The notes below the pieces were generated by a model. The model made no database searches. It was not told the DNA's origin and saw nothing but the letters and a program-made list of their open reading frames with translations. A stretch of 64,000 nucleotides of DNA from Gracilimonas sp965227215. GTDB taxonomy: Bacteria > Bacteroidota > Rhodothermia > Balneolales > Balneolaceae. The stretch spans positions 124,001 to 188,000 of the forward strand of contig OZ245729.1 in assembly GCA_965227215.1 (NCBI GenBank), given 5' to 3'. Positions within the stretch are counted from its first letter, which is position 1. Every line of letters starts with the position of its first letter. The translations under genes and the position numbers were made by a program. This document shows positions 53,220 through 63,700 of this stretch, one piece after another.

Positions 53220-54932
53220 ATGAAACGACTTCTTCTTTCTTTAGTACTTTTGCTCAGTTTTTCTATGTCTGCATTTGCTCAATCCGTTGAAACCGGAATT
53301 GAGTTTTATGAAGAAGGCAACTATGAACGAGCTCTTCGAATTTTTGAACAATCTGATAGCCCGAGTGCACAGTTGTTTGCAGGAAAAAGCCATTATGCAT
53401 TAAACAACTTTATTAAAGCGAAGGAGTACTTAAACAAGGTTGACAGCACCACTTCCGAAATATTCAGCGAAGCTAAGTACACTATTTCCCTTGCTGATTT
53501 CCAACTAAAAAACTTTGCCGCTTCTCTGGATGCCCTTCATGAGCTAAAAGAAAATTCTCGTGTTCCTTCTGTATCTCGCGCTGCATTTTCCTTTTACCGG
53601 GATGTAGTAAACTACCTTTCCCTCGAGCAACGTTTTAATGCCTTCAGAGCTACAAAATATGATGCCGTTCGCCTGGATCTTGTAGAAGCGGGCGTAGGTA
53701 AGCTGGATCTGGCTTCAGCCCGTGCTCTTTTCAAAGCGTATAAAACCAGTACCATCTCAGATACAACCAATTACGCTTCCATAGAAGCTATTCTGTCAGA
53801 TTCCGCGGCCTATATGCAGCGGTACAATCCAAATCGATATACAAAAGCACCTTCCGGGCTGGCTTACAATATTGGTGTGGCACTCCCCCAATTTGATATC
53901 GAATCTCCGCAGTTTGAAATTCCCCAGCACTTGTATTTCGGAATACAACTTGCCGTAGAAAAATTTAATAGTGAGAACACCGATGTAAAAGCTTTCCTTA
54001 CTTATAAAAACACCAAGGCTGATGCATCGAATGCTTCAGCTATAGCAAATGAACTAGCATGGAATCACGATGCCGATGTAATTATTGGTCCTCTTTTTTC
54101 GGAAGTTGCAGTAGCTATGTCTCAATACGCCGAACTATACGAAATTCCAATGCTTACCCCTCTTGCCAATTCAGACAGCCTGAATCTGGACCATAACTAT
54201 ACGTACCAGTTGAACCCTACCTTTGCTATCCAGGGACAAAAAATGGCACAGTTTGCTATACAGAATTTGAGCTATGATACTCTTGCTGTAATTGCAGAAC
54301 GGGGTTCTTTAGGTGAACCATCGGCCGTGGCTTTTCTTGATGAAGCCCGCAAGCTTGGAGGAGAAGTTGTAAGATATTACGTGGAAGAAATGGAATCAGA
54401 TGGATACGACATCAGTAAATATGCCAGAAACTTTGATCCCGAAGTAGATACTGTATTCAATTACAACATAGACGCCGTATATGCTCCATTTACGGGCAAT
54501 ATAGCCGAGACTCTTATAAGTTCTCTACTCACCAACTTGGAAGCCATAGGAACTGAAATGACGGTTTTGGGTTCCGAAGAGTGGGAAATGGCAGACATTG
54601 ATTCCCGCAATCTCCCGGATACAGAAATCTATTATACCAAAACGTTTGAACAGGATCCCGGCAATACCGATATCGAGGATTTTGAAAGTGAATTCCGCCT
54701 CAGATTCGATACTCAGCCCAACCGTTTTGCACTCATAGGTTACGATGCAGCTAATGTTGCTCTAAGAACCTTAAAAAGAGTACAGAATCCGGCTTATCTC
54801 AAAGAAGGTTTTAAGAAGTTCAATAATTATCGAGGCCTCATTATGGATGTAAGTTTCCGGAATACGCATATCAACCAGGAAGTAAGTGTAAAACAACTGA
54901 AGGGCAAAGAAATCCCGGGAAGTCAGCAGTAA
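53220..54932 (+). CDS. TPR and periplasmic-binding-fold protein (LpoA/LppC-like)
   Basis: 570 residues from the ATG at 53220. Signal peptide (about 1-20, SAFAQ). A TPR-like helical region (about 25-185; EFYEEGNYERALRIFEQSD) precedes a type 1 periplasmic-binding fold from about 215 (YNIGVALPQFDIES, DADVIIGPLFSEVA, LTPLANSDSLNL). This domain order, TPR plus binding fold, is that of LpoA, the outer-membrane activator of PBP1A, but there is no lipobox. It may instead bind a small ligand. The next gene, mltG, is also a peptidoglycan gene but in convergent orientation. Confidence 0.78.
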   Translation: MKRLLLSLVLLLSFSMSAFAQSVETGIEFYEEGNYERALRIFEQSDSPSAQLFAGKSHYALNNFIKAKEYLNKVDSTTSEIFSEAKYTISLADFQLKNFAASLDALHELKENSRVPSVSRAAFSFYRDVVNYLSLEQRFNAFRATKYDAVRLDLVEAGVGKLDLASARALFKAYKTSTISDTTNYASIEAILSDSAAYMQRYNPNRYTKAPSGLAYNIGVALPQFDIESPQFEIPQHLYFGIQLAVEKFNSENTDVKAFLTYKNTKADASNASAIANELAWNHDADVIIGPLFSEVAVAMSQYAELYEIPMLTPLANSDSLNLDHNYTYQLNPTFAIQGQKMAQFAIQNLSYDTLAVIAERGSLGEPSAVAFLDEARKLGGEVVRYYVEEMESDGYDISKYARNFDPEVDTVFNYNIDAVYAPFTGNIAETLISSLLTNLEAIGTEMTVLGSEEWEMADIDSRNLPDTEIYYTKTFEQDPGNTDIEDFESEFRLRFDTQPNRFALIGYDAANVALRTLKRVQNPAYLKEGFKKFNNYRGLIMDVSFRNTHINQEVSVKQLKGKEIPGSQQ

Positions 54933-54940
54933 TCCATTTT

Positions 54941-56026
54941 TTATCGGGTTTCCTGTTCGTTTGCTTGCTGTTCAGCTTCTCGCTGTCTTTTAATCCGATA
55001 TTGCTCACGCAGCCATCGGCGCCATTTTTCACTTTCCTTCTGATGCTCACTAAACGTACGTGTGAAAATATGTCCTCCTTCGGGATTGGCTACCATGTAT
55101 AAATAATCATGATCTTCGGGGTATAGAGTGGCCACAATGGTTGAAAGACTTGGGTTGGTGATTGGGCCCGGCGGTAACCCACTGTTCATGTATGTGTTAT
55201 ATGGATGGTCTATCTGGTAATCTTCAAAAAGTAGTCGCCTGCGTTCTCCTAATGCAAAGTTTACGGTAGGATCGGCTTGCAAACGCATCCCCCGGTTCAA
55301 CCGGTTCCAATACAATCCACTAATGATAGGCTTTTCATCCTGATTTTTTGCTTCCCATTCAACAATAGAGGCCAACGTAACCACTTCATCAACGGTCATA
55401 TCCATTTCTTCAGCCTGTTTACGGTACTCTTGCGTAAAGGCATTATCAAATTCCCGCAATACCTTACTAAGAAATTCTTTTGGAGAGCTGGTCCAGTAAA
55501 TTAGGTACGTCTCAGGAAGCATGCGCCCAAATAATTGCTCTTTGGTAAGATCTTTCTCTGCCAAAAAGGTACTGTCATTCATCAATGATAGTAATGAGTC
55601 GGAATCAAAATTCAGGTTTTCAGCTGTTGATTCAGCAAATCTCTCCGCAGTTATACCGGGCAAAATGACCACCGAAACCGGATCCTGGATGCCTCTCGCC
55701 ATTTTAGAAAGAATACCGTTATAAGAATATTGCCCCTCAAAAACGTACCGGCCACGCTGCATTTTTCTCCATCCAAGAATTCGTGCCGCCCACTCCATTT
55801 CGGATTTATTAAACTGCACACCTTCCCTTTTTAAATAACTGTTGAGGTCGGCCAAACCAGAGTTTTCTGAAAAAATTATTTCTGTTTGTTTTTCAAAAAC
55901 CAGAGAAGAACCTGATGTAAGTCGAGTGAGCCTCGAGCTAAGCACCAATACTACAATAAGTACAAAAAGTAGAATCGTAGAAATAAACTCGGGCTTCGTT
56001 ACCGCAAATAGTCTTTGAATATTCAT
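54941..56026 (-). CDS. mltG: Endolytic murein transglycosylase
   Basis: 361 residues. Cuts nascent peptidoglycan chains. One N-terminal membrane segment (about 15-30) with the rest in the periplasm. The catalytic glutamate is Glu213 in TLASIVEWEAK, at the position of Glu218 in E. coli MltG; WNRLNRGMRLQADPTVNFAL, YNTYMNSGLPPGPITNPS and GHIFTRTFSEH complete the YceG/MltG domain. Ends 8 bases from the convergent LpoA-like gene, without a visible terminator. Confidence 0.95.
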   Translation of the reverse strand: MNIQRLFAVTKPEFISTILLFVLIVVLVLSSRLTRLTSGSSLVFEKQTEIIFSENSGLADLNSYLKREGVQFNKSEMEWAARILGWRKMQRGRYVFEGQYSYNGILSKMARGIQDPVSVVILPGITAERFAESTAENLNFDSDSLLSLMNDSTFLAEKDLTKEQLFGRMLPETYLIYWTSSPKEFLSKVLREFDNAFTQEYRKQAEEMDMTVDEVVTLASIVEWEAKNQDEKPIISGLYWNRLNRGMRLQADPTVNFALGERRRLLFEDYQIDHPYNTYMNSGLPPGPITNPSLSTIVATLYPEDHDYLYMVANPEGGHIFTRTFSEHQKESEKWRRWLREQYRIKRQREAEQQANEQETR

Positions 56027-56193
56027 GTGCTAAAGATACAAATTGATAAATAAAAGGGAATATCTGAAGTAATACTGATCTTCTTAAATAATTTACGACT
56101 CTCCTGTAACATTCCATTTTTGCAGACGTACTTGTTGTGCGAAGAGCAAAGAGCTTTTGGATGCTGCATAAGCACCAAATGCCCTAAAGAAAA

Positions 56194-56229
56194 AAACCCG
56201 GATCCTGATCGGTCCGGGTTTCTTTTTTT
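56194..56229 (-). terminator. Intrinsic terminator, symmetrical
   Basis: AAACCCGGA (56194-56202) and TCCGGGTTT (56213-56221) with a 10-base spacer; A run before and T run after (56222-56229) make it workable in both directions. On the minus strand it ends the gene at 56242-57507. Confidence 0.85.
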
Positions 56230-56241
56230 GAAAATTTTTTA

Positions 56242-57507
56242 TCAAAAAGTTGGATTGAATCGAATCCAAAAGGATGTTCTCCCCTCTGAACCTGCAATAG
56301 GCTTTGCTACCTCCGCCCTGAACATCCCAAAACCTAAGCCAATACCGGCATTATGAGAAAGTTCAAAGAAGCTTAGATCAAATCCTGTTATTGGATTGGA
56401 GGTATTGTAGAACCGTTGGTTGAACATACTTGCTCCGGAATCAAGGAACAGCGAGATATAAAAAGAGCTTAAATCTGGCCATCCTTCTTTATAGGAAGTA
56501 CTTTTGCCGAGTTCCATTTCCAGATTGCTAAGCAGCATTTGGTTTCCTGTAAGCGATTTAAAACCGAGGGCCCTCATGCTCCCTATCCCCCCAAGAGCAA
56601 AATTTTTGAAATCCGGTGCTTCACCGGTAATACTACCGGCCATCAGCCTCCACTTAAATAAGGTACTTCGATCCAACCGGAAGTATGACTTCGCCTCTAT
56701 CTGATACTTATTGTAGAAGAAGTCGTTACTTGCTCCTCCAAGGTCTGCTATTTCTGCTTTAGCAGACATGGTTGACCAAACCGGAGAATATCTGTTTACA
56801 GCCCTGGGATTCAGTGTCAGTCCAAATGTGAAACTTTGCTGATTGATCTCATCAAAATTTGAATCTATGGACGGATTCAATCGAAAGGATGAATATTTAG
56901 ATATCACAGAAAAATCGGTATTCACTGATAAAGAGCTAAACTCATCTACAGTGTAGGCTGCTCCTAATTCCAAAAACTTAAACGGCTTGATGATCGCATA
57001 CAACCCGTATCCATCGGCATTATAATAATCATGATAGTCAAAGCCGGTAGCGAATGAAGTAAGCGCATTCTCACATATACCTGTTCTCCAATAATCTTCG
57101 GTAGAGGTTGTATTGTGGAGATCCCCTCCAATAAGTAACCATTTTCTCTCTGTTCCTATGCTTTTCTCAAGGCCAATGGAATACTGTAACTGATCCTGAG
57201 CAACTGAATATCCAATTAACCCGTGCAGATCTACATTCTCAATCCCAAGAAAATTAGCGTTATTCCAATCCATTTTTTCTTCCTGATAACCAATAAACAA
57301 GCCATCTACTCTGTTATGACGGATCATCCCTGAAACAGGAAAAGCAGAATAGATCGGGTTTTTTATTCCAAAATTACTCCCCGAATAAAAACTCTCATCA
57401 ATCCCCTCATACAAGTCAATACCTTCATAAAAATTGACTTCGAGTTCTTGTGCATGCAACTCAAGTGTAACACTCAGCGCAATCAGAAATACAATTATTA
57501 CTCTCAT
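56242..57507 (-). CDS. Outer-membrane barrel protein with Omp85-like C-terminal signature
   Basis: 421 residues. Signal peptide (about 1-19, LHAQE) and then about 400 residues of amphipathic strands ending in IRFNPTF, a terminal phenylalanine. Near 300-330, FALGGIGSMRALGFKSLTG resembles the lid-lock motif (VRGF/VRGY) of Omp85 proteins, followed by LLSNLEMELGKS and FYISLFLDSGASMF, the last three strands of such barrels. No POTRA domain is seen. Possibly a patatin-like/BamA-type barrel working without POTRA, or just a distant relative. Role unknown. Confidence 0.72.
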   Translation of the reverse strand: MRVIIVFLIALSVTLELHAQELEVNFYEGIDLYEGIDESFYSGSNFGIKNPIYSAFPVSGMIRHNRVDGLFIGYQEEKMDWNNANFLGIENVDLHGLIGYSVAQDQLQYSIGLEKSIGTERKWLLIGGDLHNTTSTEDYWRTGICENALTSFATGFDYHDYYNADGYGLYAIIKPFKFLELGAAYTVDEFSSLSVNTDFSVISKYSSFRLNPSIDSNFDEINQQSFTFGLTLNPRAVNRYSPVWSTMSAKAEIADLGGASNDFFYNKYQIEAKSYFRLDRSTLFKWRLMAGSITGEAPDFKNFALGGIGSMRALGFKSLTGNQMLLSNLEMELGKSTSYKEGWPDLSSFYISLFLDSGASMFNQRFYNTSNPITGFDLSFFELSHNAGIGLGFGMFRAEVAKPIAGSEGRTSFWIRFNPTF

Positions 57508-57588
57508 AGAAATGTACCTTGTATTATGTTTCTCTTAAACCACTATGAATAATAACGTTAAAAAAACTCTAAAAAGGAAATCCAAGGT

Positions 57589-58134
57589 TTAAGACCGAAA
57601 AACTTGTATCAGAAAAGTAATGTGATCATTCAATTCTTTCCCGATTAACTCTGCACCTTTTTTGATATCCTCCCTGGGAACGTTAGCTGCAAACTTTGAA
57701 TCCTTCAGTTTTTTTGTAACCGATTTCACTTTCATGTCCTCAAACCCATTTGGTCTCATCAGTGATACGGCATTCATAAAACCGGACAACTCATCACAGG
57801 CATAGAGATACCGTTCTATCTCCGTTTCAGGTTCTTTTCCCGTACGTTCAGGTGCATGAGCTTTTATTGCTTCAATAACCGAGTCCGGGTAACCATACTC
57901 AGGAAGTATCTCATTTACTGCTTTATGAGGATGCTCCTTTGGGAACTGTTCCCAATCCAGGTCATGTAACAAACCTGCAGTCCACCACTCTTCCACTTGC
58001 TGTTCGGTTTTATTCAATGAACGTGCATATGCTTCCATTGCTTGTGCAACCATCATTGAATGATTTAACAGGCTTTCTGACTCCACACAGTTATTGAGCA
58101 GTTTAACCGAATCTTCTCTTTTTATTACAGCCAT
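57589..58134 (-). CDS. HD-domain phosphohydrolase
   Basis: 181 residues. Metal site of the HD superfamily: His25 in LNHSMMVAQAM, then His57-Asp58 in GLLHDLDWEQFP, with a further His at 66-69 (EHPHKA) and Asp in ACDELSGF. Typical of small HDIG proteins hydrolysing nucleotides; substrate unknown. Divergent from the cytochrome operon, with 112 bases between starts. Confidence 0.85.
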   Translation of the reverse strand: MAVIKREDSVKLLNNCVESESLLNHSMMVAQAMEAYARSLNKTEQQVEEWWTAGLLHDLDWEQFPKEHPHKAVNEILPEYGYPDSVIEAIKAHAPERTGKEPETEIERYLYACDELSGFMNAVSLMRPNGFEDMKVKSVTKKLKDSKFAANVPREDIKKGAELIGKELNDHITFLIQVFRS

Positions 58135-58246
58135 AACATCTGATCTAAATTTATGTTCGTATTAACAGTTGCATTATTTGAACAAAATCATTTAACATTC
58201 AACAGTTATTTTTTAATAACTAATTAATTATTTAACCAAGGCTAAT

Positions 58247-58651
58247 ATGCGACTATTACTACAAGCCCTTCTGATAAGTTTGTTTTTCTTCAGTTCCGGT
58301 TGTATCAATAATGTAGAAGATATCTCCGATACTCCCGACATCGATCCCAATGATATTAGCTATTCTGAAGATATTCAGCCAATTTTTACGTCAAATTGTG
58401 GGAGTTGTCACATTGATGCTTCAACAAACGGGGTGAATCTTACCTCCTACAGTACTACAATCAGTAGCTCGGGTTCCGTTGCGGGCGGACCCATTGTTGT
58501 ACCCGGTGAACCCGAAAACAGCCCCTTAGTAGTAAAAATTAAACCCGACCCTTCTTATGGCAGCCGGATGCCTACTACCGGTCAGTATCTCACCCCAACA
58601 GAAATCGCTAAAATTGAAGCCTGGATTACCGCCGGTGCGGAGGATAATTAG
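58247..58651 (+). CDS. Cytochrome c-type lipoprotein
   Basis: 134 residues. Signal peptide with lipobox SSGC, Cys19, so it is lipid-anchored. The haem attachment motif CGSCH lies at 51-55; a candidate axial Met is in GSRMPTTG near the C-terminus, and a PGEPENSPLVVKIKP segment resembles planctomycete-type cytochrome c domains. Start is set by ATG after AAGG. It lies 1 base before the YceI gene. Could pass electrons to a periplasmic partner or be a structural haem lipoprotein. Confidence 0.85.
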   Translation: MRLLLQALLISLFFFSSGCINNVEDISDTPDIDPNDISYSEDIQPIFTSNCGSCHIDASTNGVNLTSYSTTISSSGSVAGGPIVVPGEPENSPLVVKIKPDPSYGSRMPTTGQYLTPTEIAKIEAWITAGAEDN

Positions 58652-58652
58652 C

Positions 58653-59198
58653 ATGAAGAAACTCATAACCACATTTATATTTATTGTAGGATTTATCTCA
58701 GGAGCTATGGCGCAGTCTTACATGACCGAGGAGGGCAAAGCCATCTTTCATTCCAGAGTTCCTTTACACACCTTTTCAGGTGAGTCTGATCACCTGACCG
58801 GACTCGTAAACCTTGGCAACAACAAAGTTGATTTCTATATCGATTTAACGACTCTGGAAACAGGCATTGAAAAAAGGGATCGCGACATGAAAGAAACCCT
58901 GGAGACAGAGAAATACCCATTTGCGGAATTTTTTGGGGAGTTGGTATCTGATTTCAACCCCGATACATCGGCTCAACAAAATGTTACCGTTAAGGGGGAA
59001 TTTAAAATTCATGGAGTGAGTCAAGAAGTTACCATCGATGGTACACTCCAAATGAAACCGGAAGGATTGATGGTTAAAGCCAGCTGGATATTACTTCTCG
59101 AGGATTACGATATCGTCCCTCCCAGCCTGCTTTTTGTAAAAGTGGATCAGGAACAGGAAATAGAAATTGAAGCTTTATTAAAACCGGTGGAAGATTAA
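58653..59198 (+). CDS. YceI-family periplasmic protein
   Basis: 181 residues from ATG at 58653. The longer frame (from 58557) overlaps the cytochrome gene and would bury the signal peptide (MKKLITTFIFIVGFI, ending AMAQ). The lipocalin-like fold of YceI is recognised by FHSRVPLHTFSGESDHLTG, IDLTTLETGIEKRDRDMKE and the strand FKIHGVSQEVTIDGTLQ. Family members bind polyisoprenoids or similar lipids. It is flanked by the cytochrome lipoprotein (1 base) and the DUF5777 barrel (1 base). Confidence 0.88.
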   Translation: MKKLITTFIFIVGFISGAMAQSYMTEEGKAIFHSRVPLHTFSGESDHLTGLVNLGNNKVDFYIDLTTLETGIEKRDRDMKETLETEKYPFAEFFGELVSDFNPDTSAQQNVTVKGEFKIHGVSQEVTIDGTLQMKPEGLMVKASWILLLEDYDIVPPSLLFVKVDQEQEIEIEALLKPVED

Positions 59199-59199
59199 T

Positions 59200-60072
59200 A
59201 TGGGTATTCACAAAACAGCATTTTTGGTTCTGATAACTATTTTTGGAAGTTATTCCGCTACCGCTCAAATGTTAGAAAGGAAACGAGCGGTTCAGGACGG
59301 ACCGGTTGAAGATATCTTTCTAGCAGGAAGTATAGCCGGCTTAAGTACGGTTACAGCCCTTCCTGAAAAAAATATGAACAGCATGGTGATGCATAATTTT
59401 GGGTTGGTATCCGGAGGGATTGAAGATTTTTATGGACTGGATGGCGGAGCGGCTGTCAGGCTGGGTATTGACTATGGTATAACGGACAAGTTGGATATTG
59501 GAATTGGACGAACCGGAATCGAAGATGTGGTGGATCTGCGAGCCAAGTACGTTATTCTTGAGCAGCTTAAATCGGATAAAGTACCCGTACAAATTGCTAT
59601 CAAAGGAGATTTAGGAATCTCAACTCAAAAAGAAAGACGCTTTGATTATACGTTTACCGAAAGGCTGAACTATTTTTCTTCCGTGATGGTAGCTCGCAAA
59701 TTTAATGACAAGCTTAGCCTTCAGGTTGCCCCTATGATATCGCATTTTAATACGGTGGTAAAAGAACAGAATAACGGCAAGCTCTATAACACCCTTTTTG
59801 GAGTTGGAATAGCCGGCCGATATAAACTAAACAACCGAAATGCCATTGCTTTCGAATACCTGCCTGTTTTAGGGAACAGAAATCCGAATACGAAAGATCA
59901 TGTCGCAGTCTCTTTCGAAATCGATACCGGCGGGCATGTTTTTCAACTCTTTTTTATGAGCGGACGGTGGTTCACCGAACAACATCTACTTGCCCGAACC
60001 GATACCAATATTCTTGACCTGGACTTCCGGTTTGGTTTTAATATAAACCGTTTCTTTGGCTTGGGTAAATAA
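59200..60072 (+). CDS. DUF5777-type outer-membrane beta-barrel protein
   Basis: 290 residues. Signal peptide (about 1-22, SATAQ). Features I associate with DUF5777: PVEDIFLAGSIAGLSTVTALPEKNMNSMVMHNFG at the start and the strand-rich body with DLGISTQKERR; the C-terminus ends in NRFFGLGK. The role is unknown. The order cytochrome-YceI-DUF5777 is reminiscent of other Bacteroidota genomes, from memory. It begins 1 base after YceI. Confidence 0.75.
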   Translation: MGIHKTAFLVLITIFGSYSATAQMLERKRAVQDGPVEDIFLAGSIAGLSTVTALPEKNMNSMVMHNFGLVSGGIEDFYGLDGGAAVRLGIDYGITDKLDIGIGRTGIEDVVDLRAKYVILEQLKSDKVPVQIAIKGDLGISTQKERRFDYTFTERLNYFSSVMVARKFNDKLSLQVAPMISHFNTVVKEQNNGKLYNTLFGVGIAGRYKLNNRNAIAFEYLPVLGNRNPNTKDHVAVSFEIDTGGHVFQLFFMSGRWFTEQHLLARTDTNILDLDFRFGFNINRFFGLGK

Positions 60073-60077
60073 ATCGG

Positions 60078-60419
60078 TTATACGTACGATTGTATTTCTT
60101 TCGCAACACCTCGGTTGTACTGAAAGGCCATATCTTTGTAATTCACTAAATCAACAATAGTCCCAATTAAACAAAGGCCACCTGTAAAGATATACAGAAT
60201 GCCCATTCCGATTTGATTCAGCAAAAGACGATGCACGCCTGCGATCAGGAAAAATCCAAGAATACAGGTTATTAAAACCGTCTGAGGGTCTTTTCTTCGT
60301 GAACGGTATACTGAGGCAAATTTTGAAGCCTGTTCATCAGACATATCAGAAAGCAACTTCCCGACGTATAATGATTCGTCCCCTTCTATTTCCGGTAAAT
60401 GATCTATTACGTTAGCCAT
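60078..60419 (-). CDS. TM2-domain protein
   Basis: 113 residues. Two membrane helices (LITCILGFFLIAGVHRLLL and GILYIFTGGLCLIGTIVDLV) with the intervening polar turn, GVHRLLLNQIGMG, which marks TM2 domains. The N-terminal 48 residues are soluble, with no known domain. Function unclear. Overlaps the next gene upstream by 8 bases. Confidence 0.8.
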   Translation of the reverse strand: MANVIDHLPEIEGDESLYVGKLLSDMSDEQASKFASVYRSRRKDPQTVLITCILGFFLIAGVHRLLLNQIGMGILYIFTGGLCLIGTIVDLVNYKDMAFQYNRGVAKEIQSYV

Positions 60420-60735
60420 GCTGTTCCTTTTGTGTAGTTAGTTTTGTTTCTTGAGAAAGTTCTTTCCAAATGTAGATAATCCGCCCTGTAAGAATAATAA
60501 CGGCAGCTGGACCGGCCATATGAGCTTGTAAAGCTGCCGAAATATTCCCTCTGAATGTATGCGATATGGAGTGTCCCAATCCTTCTCCGGGGCAAAAATT
60601 TATGCCGATCCAATCAAAAAAGCAGAGTGAGGTTCCAGCATTTTCAGGGCTCATCAGTGCCAGTAGCAAAAGACCTGTACTGAATACAACCCACTCCAAA
60701 TGTTTTCTAATTAAGCGCATATGCCAACTACGCAT
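60412..60735 (-). CDS. DUF2752-like membrane protein
   Basis: 107 residues, three hydrophobic segments. The motif FCPGEGLGHSIS in the middle resembles the CPGCGLT motif of DUF2752, but the second cysteine is replaced by Glu. DUF2752 genes often neighbour TM2 genes, as here (8-base overlap). Function unknown. Confidence 0.7.
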   Translation of the reverse strand: MRSWHMRLIRKHLEWVVFSTGLLLLALMSPENAGTSLCFFDWIGINFCPGEGLGHSISHTFRGNISAALQAHMAGPAAVIILTGRIIYIWKELSQETKLTTQKEQHG

Positions 60736-60752
60736 GTTCTCAGGTTAAGTTT

Positions 60753-63700
60753 CTAGTTATTAGGACTTAATTTTCTTGGAAAGTAATGAGAAATAGTGAA
60801 GAAAATCCGATTCGAACGATAAACATCACTGGTAGAAATTTCACTGCCAACGCTGATTTGCCAGAAGTTTTTGAATTTGTGTTCAAGCTGAATCCTCCCT
60901 GTATAAAAGAAGCCTTCCCTTCGTTCGTGTTTACCAAATACTTCGCCCGTAAATTGTGTACGATAATCGAAAGAGTCGGGATTACGAAACCTGAAATCCA
61001 GCCCTATACCCTGTGCAAAATATTGGTCCGGAGTATAGTAAGGAACCCCGGATAGAAAGTTCTCCGTGGCATCCGCATAGCTTATTTCTCCCACCGGCCT
61101 GATTCTGAACTTGGTTTTCATTAAATCCAGAAACAGACGAATTTGCCCGCCGTACCTGAACACATCATTTGTGTAGTACTTCCCATTCGCTGAGACTGCA
61201 CTTACCAAATTTCCATTAAACAAATAATCCTGCCGGTAAAGTTGCAGCTGTGCCTGGTAAAAATCGTTTTGGAGTGAGGTGGAGGTAAGCTCTGCACCGC
61301 CTGTTAACTCGATGGAAGTAAATGCCGAATCTTTAATAAAACTCATCCCGATAATGCCCTCAGGTATAAAATCACTGCCATCAACCAAAACGGTTGGCCC
61401 GATACGGAATTCAAACTGCTGATCGTTTGAACGGTGAGTAAACTGATAACCACCACCCTGGTAATTTAGGGTTCCGTTTCCTGTAAGGTTATCATCAGAA
61501 AATACCAGGTACTCTGACTTGAAGGTATGAGTGTTTTTTCTGCGGTTCCCAAATTGAACGGATAGACCTCCACGAGCAAAGGTATTATCAAAATTATCGT
61601 CCCGATATTCTCCGGATAAGGAAGCACTTACACCTTCTGTCCATCTAAATTCATTATTCAGAGACTTTTGCTGATCAGGGTCAAAGAAGTCAGGGTATTT
61701 TTTATAAAAGTTCTTCTTCTCTTCATAAGGCTTAAAGCCAATTTCATTTCTGATGAGAGTATCAGCGCTCAATCCTTCCTCTCTGTCACTTTCAAATAGC
61801 GGATATAAAGTGTTATACGACTGCTCCTCAAAGCCTTCATAAAATAAATTAGTTCCTACAAAAGAGCGGAGATTCTCATTCTCAGGATCATTGGTAACCA
61901 ATTCATTGGCTTTAGCGAGATATAATGCATCGAGGTTTAGCTGGGCAAGCCAGAAAAGTTTTAGTTGTTCATCAAAATCCGGAGCGTTGTTTGCCCAGAA
62001 TAAGGCTTTCTCATACTCATTGGCTTCAAATCCATACATCAGCGCTAAATTGGAAGCAAAAGGTGTAAGCTGGTCGTACGAATAGTCAGGAAACTCCTCT
62101 ACAAGGGCCATCGTGCTGTCCTGGCTTTCATAGTAAATAGATCGTTGCACGGTGAAAGCATAGAGAGAATCCGTTTGTGGACGCATATCCAGCAGTTTCC
62201 TGAGATTCTTTTTCATCTCCGGCCAGTTTTCCTGAGATTCGATCGACTTAGTGTAGCTCAGCAGCGTTTCATAATCATCAGGAGCAAGTTCTAAAGCCCT
62301 CATTCTCCATCGGCGATTAAAATCCTCCCCAAACAGTCCAAGAGCTGCTACAACGTGATTCTTTAACGCTATGACTTTCGCTGATCGGTGTACCTCCCAC
62401 AATGTCTCCAGAAACATTTCAGCCCTGGATTGCATCCCTTCCCACCCATAATAAGTTATCAGCCGATCGATATCCTCCTGTACCCAAATATCATTTCGCA
62501 ACAATCGTTCTTCAAGAATATCAATAGCACGGGAGATCTGACTAAATTCCACGCTTAATGATATGAGCCGTTCCTGATTTGCAATAGATGGATTTTGACG
62601 CCAGGCTTTAACCGCATCTTCTAAACGGGTATCCTGCCAATTCCCTGATTGAAATTCCGGACCGCTAAGAGCAAGAAAATTACCTTGTCTATATTCATTG
62701 ATTTGATCTCTTACCAAGCTATTGACAAACTGCTGGTCGTAGTAAAACCTCTTATCAAAATTTGGCACAAAAAAGACATCACGTGAAGTCTTAAACTGAT
62801 AGAGATACCCTTCCCAAATATCGGTTCTGCCATAGCTTATTCCTTGCTTATTCAAAGTGCTTTCTACTTCCCTGACCTGCTCTTGGGTAACATACATATA
62901 CCAATGTGTATTGTCGTTGGGGAAGTGAGGTACATAGTTACTTCGAAATCCGACATTAATTTTTATGGATGGTCCATTTAAGGAATAATTAGTGAGACGC
63001 TGTCTCCAGTCCTTCGTTTTCTTTCCTCCAATTGTGGCTGTTATGAACCTGTTATTTGGATAATGACGGTGGGTATGTTTAATCCGTTGGCTCAAAAGTT
63101 GGTACAATCCATATCCGTATTCAGGATCCGACTTCCAACCCAGTCCTAAAGGGTTTCTACTCTTGAATTCATCTTCCCGCCGTTGTTTAACCTGAAATAC
63201 ATCATCCGGGTGTACAAAGTGTGTCCAAATTCCTGTTAACAACTGCAAGCCATGCTGATCCATCAGGGAGTTTTCGTTCATAGTAAACCCGCTGCTTATG
63301 CGGGGATAGTCGAATATCGAAGATGGAGCATAAGGATCCGGGTCAAATTCCCTGCCCTGCCCTTCCGACCGGTCACCAAAGTACAGCGAACTCATGTATT
63401 CAATACTTGGCATTCCTTTTACTATTGCCTGTACACCTATGGAATCGATTTGGTTTGTTGGAGGCACATAATTGGTGGGTAAAGGACCTAAATTATCAAT
63501 TCTCCAACGTTTACGAGCTGCCTGAAGAGCAGAAACCATAAAATTCATGTTATCCCAGTCATTCATCCACAACGAGAAATGATTATACCCATGAAATGCC
63601 AGCTCGTGGCGGGTATTCTTTATACTATTAGCCAGAAAAATACTACCCTGAATAATGTTGTCATTGAAAATAATAGAGCCCTGTCTCCATTCCTGAAAGT

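Noticed and set aside
58204..58221. Hairpin AGTTATT-TTTT-AATAACT upstream of the cytochrome gene
   Set aside because: Seven A/T-only pairs in an A/T-rich promoter region are likely by chance, and the position does not fit a terminator for either flanking gene.
58557..58652. N-terminal extension of the YceI protein
   Set aside because: It overlaps the cytochrome c gene and precedes a clear signal peptide that starts at 58653.
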